From DASTPP01 sp035762175 (GTDB lineage: Bacteria; Myxococcota_A; Polyangia; Polyangiales; Polyangiaceae), in assembly GCA_035762175.1 (NCBI GenBank), contig DASTPP010000041.1, positions 1 to 38,908 of the forward strand: a stretch of DNA of 38,908 nt, in the 5' to 3' direction. Shown in pieces: positions 25,344 through 33,800 of the stretch (within the stretch, counting starts at the first letter, position 1; the number at the start of each line of letters is the position of its first letter). The position numbers were made by a program, and so were the translations under genes. The notes beneath the pieces are model-generated. The model had not been told where the DNA came from and made no database searches. It saw nothing but the letters and a program-made list of their open reading frames with translations.

Positions 25344-26474
25344 ATGCCCTCCCCCGCCCCCCCGGCGGCCACCGTGCTGGTCGTCGACGACCACGAGCCG
25401 AACCGGGCCCTCGCCCAGGGCACGCTCGAAGACGAGGGCTACCGGGTCGTCACCGCCGACGACGGCCTCGCCGGCGTCGCCGCCTTCGAGCGCGAACGGC
25501 CCGACTGCGTCGTGCTCGACATCCGCATGCCGGGGCTCGACGGCTTCGAGGCCTGCGCCCGCATCCGCGCCCTGCCCGGCGGCGACGACGTGCCCGTCGT
25601 CTTCGTCACCGCGCTGCGCGACGTCGACGCCTTCGACGAGGCGCTCAAGGCCGGCGGCGACGACTTCTTGACCAAGCCCGTGCGGCCGACCGAGCTCTTG
25701 CTCCGGGTGCAGGCCGCGCTCAAGCTGCGCCGCCTGCGCGCCGAGCGCCACGGCCTCTACGAGGTCTTGCGCCAGCAGCGCGACGACCTGCTGCGCGCCT
25801 CGCTCGCCAAAGAGCGGCTCACGGCCTTTCTCGTGCACGATCTGAAGAACCCGGTCAACGCCATGGCCCTCCACGCGCAGCTCATCTTGCGCGACGCGAA
25901 GGCCTCGGCCTCGAGCCGCGAGGCGGCCGCCTCGATCGTGGCCGAGTCGAGCGCGCTCGGCCGCATGATCGTGAACCTGCTCGACATCAGCAAGGCCGAC
26001 GAGGGCCGGCTCGCGCCGGCGAAGGCGCCGGTCGACCTCGGGGCGCTCGTCGGCGAGGTGCTCGAGGCGCTCGGGCCGCGGGCGCGCGAGGCCGACGTCG
26101 AGCTCGGCGCGTCGGTCGAGGCGGCCGGGCTCGAGGCCGACGCCGACCTCGTGCGCCGGGTGCTCGAGAACCTGGTCGAGAACGCCATCCGGCACGCGCC
26201 CTCGCGCACGACCGTGCGGGTCTCGGTCGCGCGGCGGGGCGGCGCGGTCGAGCTGCGGGTGGCCGACGCCGGGCGCGGGGTGCCGCCCGGGCTGCGCGAT
26301 CGCATCTTCGAGCGCTTCGTGCAAGGCGAGGGCGGCCCGGCCTCGAGCCGGGCCGGCCGGGGCCTCGGCCTGGCGTTCTGCAAGCTCGCGGCCGAGGCGC
26401 ACGGCGGGCGCGTCTGGGTCGAAGACGGCTCGCCCGGGGCGGTGTTCTGCGTCAGCCTGCCCGCCGGGCCCTGA
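25344..26474 (+). CDS. Receiver-histidine kinase hybrid
   Basis: A 376-residue protein with the domains in receiver-first order: receiver domain (residues about 10-128, phosphoacceptor D59 in VVLDIRMPG), coiled-coil linker, HisKA with LVHDLKNPVNAM, then HATPase with N-box ENLVENAIRHA, DAGRGVP and GRGLGLAFCKLA. There are no membrane helices. A 5' receiver suggests it is itself controlled by phosphorylation and acts in a phosphorelay. It is followed by a second hybrid kinase gene after 21 nt, probably co-transcribed. Its 5' end borders the breakpoint of the truncated nor gene. Confidence 0.93.
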   Translation: MPSPAPPAATVLVVDDHEPNRALAQGTLEDEGYRVVTADDGLAGVAAFERERPDCVVLDIRMPGLDGFEACARIRALPGGDDVPVVFVTALRDVDAFDEALKAGGDDFLTKPVRPTELLLRVQAALKLRRLRAERHGLYEVLRQQRDDLLRASLAKERLTAFLVHDLKNPVNAMALHAQLILRDAKASASSREAAASIVAESSALGRMIVNLLDISKADEGRLAPAKAPVDLGALVGEVLEALGPRAREADVELGASVEAAGLEADADLVRRVLENLVENAIRHAPSRTTVRVSVARRGGAVELRVADAGRGVPPGLRDRIFERFVQGEGGPASSRAGRGLGLAFCKLAAEAHGGRVWVEDGSPGAVFCVSLPAGP

Positions 26475-26495
26475 CGCGAGGCGAGCGCGCCACCC

Positions 26496-28427
26496 ATGCC
26501 GAACGACGACCGCTTCCAACAGTTGCTCGAGGCCGCCCCCGACGCCATCGTCATCGTCGACAGCGGGGGCGCCATCGTGCTGGTCAACCGCGAGGCCGAG
26601 CGCCTCTTCGGCTACGGGCGCGACGAGCTGCTCGGCCGGCCGGTCGAGCTCCTCTTGCCCGAGCGCTTCCGGGGGGGCCACGTCCGGCACCGAACCGCCT
26701 TCGCCACGACCCCTTCGACCCGGGCCATGGGCTCGGGGCTCGACCTGTACGCCCGCCGCAACGACGGCACCGAGCTGCCGGTCGAGATCAGCTTGAGCCC
26801 CATCGACACGCCCGAGGGCCGGCTCGTCGCCAGCAGCATCCGCGACATGTCCGAGCGCCGCCGCATCGAGCGCGAGGCCCGCCGCGCCAACGCCTACCTG
26901 CGCAGCGCCGTCGAGAGCGTGCCCGACGCCTTCTCGCTCTACGACGAGCGCGACCGGCTCATCCTCTGCAACAGCTCCGCCCAGCTCCTCTTCGGCCGGC
27001 GGCTCGAGGGCTCCGTCGAGGGCCGCTCGTTCGACGAGCTCCTCGACGCGGCCCTTGCGGCGGGCGCCTTCGACCCCGGCCCCGAGGGGCCCGCGGCCCT
27101 GCGCGCGCGCTGGCTCGCCTACCACCGCGCCCCCCAGGGCGTGCTCGACCTGCGCACGCCCGAGGGGCGCTCGCTGCGCCTGACCGAGCGGCGCACCGCC
27201 GAGGGCGGCTCGGTCGCGCTCATCGCCGACGTCACCGACGACGTCGCCCGCGAGGCCGAGCTGCGCGCCGCGCGCGAGCAGGCCGAGGCCGCGAGCGCCG
27301 CCAAGACCGAGTTCCTCTCGTCGATGAGCCACGAGCTGCGCACCCCGCTCAACGCCGTGCTCGGCTTCGCCCAGCTCCTGCAGCGCGACAAGAAGACCCC
27401 CCTCACCGAGCGCCAGCAAGAGCGCCTCGGCCACGTGCTCAAGGGCGGCGAGCACCTCTTGCGCCTCATCGACGAGGTGCTCGATCTCGCGCGCATCGAG
27501 GCCGGCCGCGTCACCATGTCGGTCGAGCCCGTCGGCCTGCCCGAGGTGCTCGCCGAGGTGCTCACCACGCTCGAGCCGATGGCCGCCCGCGCCGCGATCG
27601 GCCTGCGGGTCGAGCCGCCCGGCGCCCTGCCGCTCGTGCGCGCCGACCGCACCCGCCTCGCGCAGATCTTGATGAACTTCGGCTCGAACGCCATCAAGTA
27701 CGGCAAGAAGGGCGGCCACGCCGCCTTCCGCGTCGAGCCCCGCGGGGCCGCGCTGCGCGTCTGCGTGCGCGACGACGGCATCGGCGTGCCCGACGAGCAC
27801 CGGGCGAAGATCTTCGAGCCCTTCCAGCGCGCCGGGCAAGAGACCGGGCCCATCGAGGGCACGGGCATCGGCCTCGCCATCTCGAAGCGCCTGGCCGAGC
27901 TGATGGGCGGGCGCGTCGGCTTCGCGAGCCGCCAGGGCGAGGGGTCCGAGTTCTGGGTCGAGGTGCCCGTGCACCGCGAGCGCCCCGAGGCGGCCCCCTC
28001 GGCCGCCGCCGCCGGGGTCGAGGCCTCGCCCCTCGCGGCGCCCGGGCCGCGGCACCTCATCGTCTACATCGAAGACAACCCCTCGAACATCGCCTTCATG
28101 CGCGAGCTCGTCGACGACCTGGCCAGCGTCGAGCTCGTCACGGCGCCGACGGCCGAAATCGGCCTCGAGCTGGTGCGCTCGCGCCGCCCGGCCGTCGTCT
28201 TGATGGACATCAACCTGCCCGGCATCAACGGCTTCGAGGCGACGCGCCGGCTCGTCGAGTGGCCCGAGACGCGCCACATTCCCGTGGTGGCGCTGACGGC
28301 GGCGGCCATGCCGCGCGACGCCAAGCGAGCGGCCGAGACCGGGTTCTACCGCTACTTGACCAAGCCGGTGAAGGTCGACGAGCTGACGCGCGTGCTCGAA
28401 GAGCTGCTCGAGCCGAAGCCGACCTGA
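26496..28427 (+). CDS. PAS-PAS-histidine kinase-receiver hybrid
   Basis: A 643-residue soluble hybrid kinase. PAS1 covers about residues 5-120 (FQQLLEAAPDAIVIVDSGGAIVLVNREAERLFGYGRDELLG), PAS2 about 130-255 (VESVPDAFSLYDERDRLILCN). HisKA has phospho-acceptor His in SMSHELRTPLNAV, and the HATPase domain has FGSNAIKYG, DDGIGVP and GTGIGLAISKRL. The C-terminal receiver (about residues 515-640) has IEDNPSN, VVLMDINLPG as the phosphoacceptor site and LTKPVK. It probably forms a phosphorelay with the preceding receiver-kinase; the single-domain receiver at 1185-1565 is a possible partner. Neither has a DNA-binding output. Confidence 0.95.
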   Translation: MPNDDRFQQLLEAAPDAIVIVDSGGAIVLVNREAERLFGYGRDELLGRPVELLLPERFRGGHVRHRTAFATTPSTRAMGSGLDLYARRNDGTELPVEISLSPIDTPEGRLVASSIRDMSERRRIEREARRANAYLRSAVESVPDAFSLYDERDRLILCNSSAQLLFGRRLEGSVEGRSFDELLDAALAAGAFDPGPEGPAALRARWLAYHRAPQGVLDLRTPEGRSLRLTERRTAEGGSVALIADVTDDVAREAELRAAREQAEAASAAKTEFLSSMSHELRTPLNAVLGFAQLLQRDKKTPLTERQQERLGHVLKGGEHLLRLIDEVLDLARIEAGRVTMSVEPVGLPEVLAEVLTTLEPMAARAAIGLRVEPPGALPLVRADRTRLAQILMNFGSNAIKYGKKGGHAAFRVEPRGAALRVCVRDDGIGVPDEHRAKIFEPFQRAGQETGPIEGTGIGLAISKRLAELMGGRVGFASRQGEGSEFWVEVPVHRERPEAAPSAAAAGVEASPLAAPGPRHLIVYIEDNPSNIAFMRELVDDLASVELVTAPTAEIGLELVRSRRPAVVLMDINLPGINGFEATRRLVEWPETRHIPVVALTAAAMPRDAKRAAETGFYRYLTKPVKVDELTRVLEELLEPKPT

Positions 28428-28434
28428 AGGGCGC

Positions 28435-28712
28435 CTCCGACCATCCCGGGGTGGTGGGAGCCGAAACGGCGAGCGTCTCGGACCATCCCGGGATGGTCGG
28501 AGACGAAACGGCGAGCGCCCCGGACCATCCCAGGATGGTCCGAAACGTAACGGCGAGCGCCCCCGGACCATCCCCGGATGGGGGGGAGGCGCAACAGGTT
28601 GGGCGTTCGACCATCCCGGGATGGGGGGGTACCGCAACGCGGAGCGTTCCGGACCATCCCGGGATGGTCCCGAGCGCAACGGCGAGCGCCCCGACCCATC
28701 CCGGGATGGGGT
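28435..28712. repeat. Seven-copy 42-43-bp tandem array of a 14-bp palindrome
   Basis: CCATCCCGGGATGG or a close variant begins at 28441, 28483, 28525, 28568, 28611, 28654 and 28696. It is embedded in a conserved unit with ...CGAAACGGCGAGCGCC between palindromes. A degenerate eighth unit ends near 28755. The array begins 14 nt after the hybrid-kinase stop and lies between convergent genes. The palindromes are best conserved. It has no unique spacers, so it is not a CRISPR. Confidence 0.95.
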
Positions 28713-28767
28713 GCGCGTGCACCCAGGGGCCTCCCCGAACGTCCCAAAATGGGGCAGGTGCGACAAG

Positions 28768-28821
28768 GCCCCCGGTACAGTGAGCCCTGTAGGGGCAGGC
28801 GCCCGGGGGTTCGCGCCCCCG
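28768..28821. terminator. Two hairpins between convergent gene ends
   Basis: GCCCC...ACAG-N6-CTGT-A-GGGGC (28768-28796) and CGGGGG-TTCGCG-CCCCCG (28804-28821) are followed by the end of the phosphoesterase gene at 28830. They could terminate transcription from either side. No T tract is present. Confidence 0.45.
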
Positions 28822-28829
28822 AGAGCCCT

Positions 28830-30743
28830 TCAGCTCCCGGGCACGAAGGACATCTCGGGCGGCACCGCCTGCCAGTTCTGCGCGCCCTGCCGCAGGTGGC
28901 GCCGCACGACGACGCGGTAGTGGGGCTCGCCGCGGTCGTCGCGGTCGCGCAAGATCTCGATGGAGTTGAACCCGAGGTGCTGCAGCGTCTCGCGGCTGCT
29001 CAGGCTGGGGGCGGCGGCGATGCGCAGCTTTCGCCCCTCGTGCAGCCCGGGCCACTCTTCGATGCCGAACCAGCCCGAGTGGGCGTGGCCGTGCAAGATG
29101 AGGCAGAAGCCGCTCTTGAGCAGCGTGTCTTTGACGGCCCCGGCGTTGAGCAACCCCGCGTAGGGAGCGATCTCGGTGACGGGCGGCAGCGGCGAGACGG
29201 GGTGGTGCAGGACGGCGATTCGCACCGGCTCGGCCCAGGGGTGGGCGGCGGCCCGCTCGAGGTCTTTGTCGTGTACGAGCCCGGGGTCGAAGCGGGCGGC
29301 GTCGAGGGCGGCCTTCTCGGCGCGCTCGCGCTCGCCCGGTGCGGCCGGGTCTCGGATGTCCGCGATCTCGCGCAGCAGCCGGTCTCGCCTCTGATCGTCG
29401 TCGACCTCGCCGCCGTACTCGGCCGACCCGAGCAGCAAGAGCTCGAGGCCGAAGTCGGGGTACGAGACCGCCGCGACGGGGCGGCCTTCGGGCGGCACTT
29501 CGAGGCGAGGCGGCCGGTACGCCCGAAAGGCCTCGGCGAAGGGGCGGTGGCGGGCGCTCGGGTTCTCGGCGCGGCTTTGCGTCCAGTCGACGTCGTGGTT
29601 GCCCCCGACCACGAGCACGCGCGGGTCTTCGGGGCCGAGCTGCACGTGCTCGGCGAGCTCGTCGCGCACCTGCTCGACCCAGGCGCGCGCCTCGGCGAGC
29701 TGCTCGCCCGTCGCCCACTCGGTCAGATCGCCCGAGATGACGACGAGGTGCGGCGCCTCGCCCTTCGCCCGGAGCGACTTGAGGTGCTGCACGTACGTAT
29801 TGCGCAACGGCCCCGGGTCGGCCCCCGCGGCGACCCGCCCGCCGGCCTTGGCGTCGATCGCGGCCGCCGCCTTGGGCCCGACATGCACGTCCGAGACATG
29901 GTGAATGCGCAGCGGCGAGAAGTGCGCGCTCAGCACGGGGTCGGCGAGCCGGGGGCGCTTGGCGGCCTTGCCGCGCTCGAGCAGGCCCGCGAGCAGCAGC
30001 ACCCCGCACTCGGCCTGCGCGAGCGGCTCGCCCCGGGCGGCCTTGCGCACGACGCCGCGCTGCGGGCCGGTCAGGCCCTTCAAGAAGACGTAATCGAAGT
30101 ATTGAATGTCGGTCTGGCGGCAGCGCTCGAGCGCGGCGCGAAGGAGCTCGCGCACGTCGCGGCGGGGGCTCGCCTCGTCGATCTCGAAGAGTAGCTCGAG
30201 CAGAAAGGCGCTGCGCTTCCAGTCGGCCAGGTCGCCGCGTAGCTGCGCGAGCAGCTTGCCGGCGCGGGCGCTGCGCTTCGCGAGGGCCTTCGCTTCCTCG
30301 GCCGAGAAGGGCTCGATGCCCCGCAGCGCGTTGTCCGAGACCTGCCCCCTGCCCTCGTCGCAGGCGCGCAGCCGCTCGAGCTCGAGGGGCGTCACCGCCA
30401 TCGCCACCCGCGCCCCCGCGCGGTGCAGGCGCCCGCAGTCGGCCAAGAGCTGAGGCCCCTGCCCCTTCTCGAGTAGCCCCAGCGGCTCGTCGAGCAAGAA
30501 GACATCGCCGGGCCTCGCGTCGGCGGGCAGGCGGCCGTGCCGCAGATCGACGTAGCGGGCGGCCGGGGCGAGCAGGCGCTCCATCGCCTTGAGCGTCCAG
30601 GTCTTTCGACCCCGGCGCGGCGCCACCAGCAGCCACAGGTGCGCCCCGCCGGCGGGCGCCTGCCTGAGCCGGTCGTCGAGCCCCCGATAGTCCGTGCGCA
30701 CGTCGAGCGCCGGATCGTACGCTCGGTTCGCCTGAAACGTCAT
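28830..30743 (-). CDS. P-loop ATPase-metallophosphoesterase fusion (candidate conflict-system effector)
   Basis: A 637-residue protein. Residues about 1-275 are an ATPase-like module: a Walker A-like LLVAPRRGRKTW, Walker B DVFLLDEP and a C-terminal winged-helix-like part (AECGVLLLAGLLE...RLADPVLSAHF). This resembles the last ATPase of the adjacent giant protein (VGPRRSGKTS; VFLLDEVA), but the P-loop is degraded (GK is RK). Residues about 280-620 are a calcineurin-like phosphoesterase with all metal-binding motifs: SDVHVG, SGDLTEW, GNHDVDW, LHHP and LHGHAHSGWF. Substrate is unknown; the family cleaves phosphoesters including nucleic acids and nucleotides. It is second in the operon, and its start is linked to the giant gene by repeated mini-ORFs. 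Confidence 0.88.
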   Translation of the reverse strand: MTFQANRAYDPALDVRTDYRGLDDRLRQAPAGGAHLWLLVAPRRGRKTWTLKAMERLLAPAARYVDLRHGRLPADARPGDVFLLDEPLGLLEKGQGPQLLADCGRLHRAGARVAMAVTPLELERLRACDEGRGQVSDNALRGIEPFSAEEAKALAKRSARAGKLLAQLRGDLADWKRSAFLLELLFEIDEASPRRDVRELLRAALERCRQTDIQYFDYVFLKGLTGPQRGVVRKAARGEPLAQAECGVLLLAGLLERGKAAKRPRLADPVLSAHFSPLRIHHVSDVHVGPKAAAAIDAKAGGRVAAGADPGPLRNTYVQHLKSLRAKGEAPHLVVISGDLTEWATGEQLAEARAWVEQVRDELAEHVQLGPEDPRVLVVGGNHDVDWTQSRAENPSARHRPFAEAFRAYRPPRLEVPPEGRPVAAVSYPDFGLELLLLGSAEYGGEVDDDQRRDRLLREIADIRDPAAPGERERAEKAALDAARFDPGLVHDKDLERAAAHPWAEPVRIAVLHHPVSPLPPVTEIAPYAGLLNAGAVKDTLLKSGFCLILHGHAHSGWFGIEEWPGLHEGRKLRIAAAPSLSSRETLQHLGFNSIEILRDRDDRGEPHYRVVVRRHLRQGAQNWQAVPPEMSFVPGS

Positions 30744-30889
30744 CGCCGCCCCCCCGCCCTCGCGCCCGCGCCCCGGCCCGCCTGAAATGTCATCGCGCCC
30801 CCTCCCCCCTCGCGCCCCGGCCCGCTTGCAACGTCATCGCGCCCCTCCCACCCTCGCGCCCCGGCCCACTTGCAACGTCATCGCCGCCC
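30731..30889 (-). repeat. Start-codon ladder: tandem repeats linking the two operon genes
   Basis: On the minus strand, ATGs at 30881, 30837, 30793 and 30743 are spaced 44, 44 and 50 nt. Each starts an ORF beginning MT(L/F)Q; the first three (15, 15 and 17 codons) end in a TGA that overlaps the next ATG as ATGA. The first ATG overlaps the stop of the giant gene, and the last is the start of the phosphoesterase gene. All spacings equal 2 modulo 3, so the chain is never broken. A purine-rich tract precedes each ATG. Confidence 0.95.
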
Positions 30890-33800
30890 TTCCTCCCTTG
30901 GCTTCGATTCTGGGCCCGCCTCGAGCACGGCCGCGTGCATTCGTATCCAGTCGAAGAAGGGCCGGTCGGGCAGCCAGACGCCCGTGACGGTGCAGAGCCC
31001 GGCGTCGATCACCTGCGTGCGCACCGCCGTGGGCAGAGAGCGCAACGCAGGGCGCTCGTCAGGGTGGGCAAGCAAGGCGCCCCTGACCGGTTTTGGCAGC
31101 TCGTTCCAGCGCTCGAGGAAGATTGTACGCTCGATGAGCAACCGCTGCTCGTAGAGCTCGCGCAGAGAATCTTTCCGGAGCAAGGGCCCGCGCTGCCCCG
31201 AGTTCGCCGCCGTGAGGAGGGCGTGACCCATCACCTGCAAGTAGAAGGGCCAAGGGCCGCAGAACTCGATCACCCACCGGGCGACCTCGGGCGAGATGAT
31301 GCCCGCCGCCGTTTCGACCAGAAACGCCTTGGCGTCGGCCTCGGGGATGGGCCCCAACGAGACGCGCGTCACGTCGTTGCCGAAGGACGAGCCGGGCGCC
31401 ACCTCGTTCGCGTGACGGACCGTGCTCTCCCAGTCGAGCGGCGAGCCCGCGTAGATCAGGCTCGCCACATCTTGCCCCAGCGCGCGAAGCCAAGGGAAGA
31501 GCTCGCCATCGGCGCCCTTGAGGCACGCCACCTCGTCGAGCAAGAACACCGGCGCCGGGGCGCCCGTCGCGCGAAGCTCGCGGGTCAACGTGTCGCGCAG
31601 GCTTTCGTTCGCAGTGCGAGGGCCATGCCGCGCTGGCTCGCCAGTCTCGGCCGCCAGCGCGGACGCGAGCAGTTTCGCCAGGTCGTCCGCGGTCGCGATC
31701 TTCGCCTGTTGGAGCGTGACGTAGCAAACGGTGGGGCCGCCCTTGAGGCGCCGCCTGACGAGATGCAAGAGCGAGGTCTTGCCCGAGCGGCGCGGCCCGA
31801 CAAGAATTGCCGGGCTCTTGCTGAGCGCGAGAGACGAGAGCTCGGCGACGACGGGCTCGCGGCCGGCGAGGGCGTCGACGTCGGTCAGGGCGGGGCCGGG
31901 GCGGAAGGGGCTGGGGGCGGGGGCGGTGGTTTCGAGGGCTGGGAGCGAGGGCGGAGGGGCGTCCGCAGCTTCGTCGTTCGCCGCGGGCACCCGCACGATC
32001 TCGCCGTCCCAGGCGCCGCCGGGGCTGGTGAGGCCGGCGGCGTCGAGGTCGGCGGCGAGTTGCTCGGGGGTGGGTGGGTTGCCGGCGAGGGCAGCTTCGA
32101 CGCGGGCGGGGTTCTCGAGGACGTCGCGGAGGCGGCCCGTCTGCAAGAAGAGTATCGAGCCGGGCGTCTTCGGGTTCGGAAGGCCGAGCGCGAGGAGGCG
32201 CTCGTCGCCGTCGAAGCGAAAGTAGCCTTGCGATTCGACGAGGCCGCTCGCCCCATCCGAGGAAAGAATGGCCAGGGTCGCGCCCCGTTTGACGTCCCAG
32301 ATGCGCGCCGTACCGTCGCGCGAGCCAGAGGCCAGAGTTCGGCCGCTCGGGTCGAACGATACGGCCCAGACCCCATCTGAGTGCCCCTCGAGAACACGCA
32401 GTGGCCTGCCCGAGGTCGCCTCCCAGAGCCGAACCATGCCGTCGCCCGCCCCCGAGGCGAGCGTGTGGCCGCCCGGGTCGAACGCCACCGCGACGATGGC
32501 ACCCGAGTGCCCCTCGAGTGCGTGCAGCAGCCGGCCCGAGGACACCTCCCACAACCGCAGCGTATCGTCATCGCCCCCCGAGGCGAGCGTGTGGCCGCCC
32601 GGGTCGAACGCCACCGCCCTGACGCCGCCCGGGTGCCCCTCGAACATGCGCAGCAGCTGCCCCGAAGACACCTCCCACAGCCGAACTGCGCTGTCGCCCG
32701 CACCCGTGGCGAGCGTCCGACCGCCCGGGTCAAACGCTACCGTATGGACCCACCTCGGGTGCTTGCCGAGTGTGCGCAGGAGCCGGCCCGAGGCTACCTC
32801 CCAGAGCCGAACCGTACCGTCGCTCGCCCCCGAGGCGAGCGTGTGGCCGCCCGGGTCGAACGCTAGCCCCCAAGCCGCGGCCGTCTGTGGCTCGAGGGTG
32901 TGCAGGAGCCGGCCCGAAGTTGCTTCCCACAGCCGAACCGTACCGTCGCCCGCCCCCGACGCGAACGCGTGGCCGCTCGGGTCGAACGCCACTGCGGTGA
33001 TGACCTCCGAGTGCCCCTCGAGGGAGCGAAGCAACCGGCCCGAGGACACCTCCCACAACCGAACTGCGTGGTTGTGAGTCGTCGAGGCCAGGGTCCGACC
33101 GCTCGGGTCGAACGCAGCCGCCCAGGCCTCGCCCCAGCGCGCCCCGAGCGTGCGCATCAGCCGTCCGGAGGACGCCTCCCACAAACGAACCGTGCCGTCG
33201 TCGGAACCCGAGGCGAGCGTGTGGCCGCCCGGGTCGAACGCTACCGTCTGGACCCAGCCCGAGTGCCCCCCGAGCGTACGCAGCGGCTGCCCCGAAGAGG
33301 GCTCCCAGAGCCATAGGGTGCCGCCGGCCGCCCCCGAGGCGAGGGTGTGGCCGCTCGGGTCGAACGCCACCGCGGTGATGCCGTCCGAGTGCCCCTCGAG
33401 CGTGCGCAGCAGCTCACCCGAGGACGCCTCCCACAGCCGGACCGTCATGTCGACCGAGCCCGAGGCGAGCGCGCGGCCGCCCGGGTCGAACGCCACGGCG
33501 GTGACGGCCCCCGAGTGCCCCTCGAGCGTGCGCAGGAGCTTGCCCGAAGCCGCCTCCCAGAGCCGGACTTTCTTGTCGCCCGCGCCCGAGGCGAGCGTGC
33601 GGCCGCCCGGGTCGAACGCCACCGCCCAGACGTTGTCCGAGTGCCCCTCGAGCGTGCGCAGCAGCTTGCCCGAGGCCACCTCCCACAGCCGGACCGTGTC
33701 GTCGCTCGACCCAGTGACGAGCGTGCGGCCGCTCGGGTCGAACGCCATCGCGTTGACGTCGTCCGAGTGCCCCTCGAGGGTGCGCAGCAGCCGGCCCGAG

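Noticed and set aside
24605..25423. Full-length membrane protein gene starting near 25423
   Set aside because: Homology to NorB begins only at about 25252; the upstream translation is low-complexity and overlaps the divergent receiver-kinase gene.
28435..28755. CRISPR array
   Set aside because: Units are tandem and similar throughout, with no unique spacers of 30-40 nt and no cas genes.
28804..28821. GGGGGTTCGCGCCCCC resembles a tRNA T-arm
   Set aside because: The loop lacks the conserved A58, and no acceptor, D- or anticodon arm can be drawn around it.
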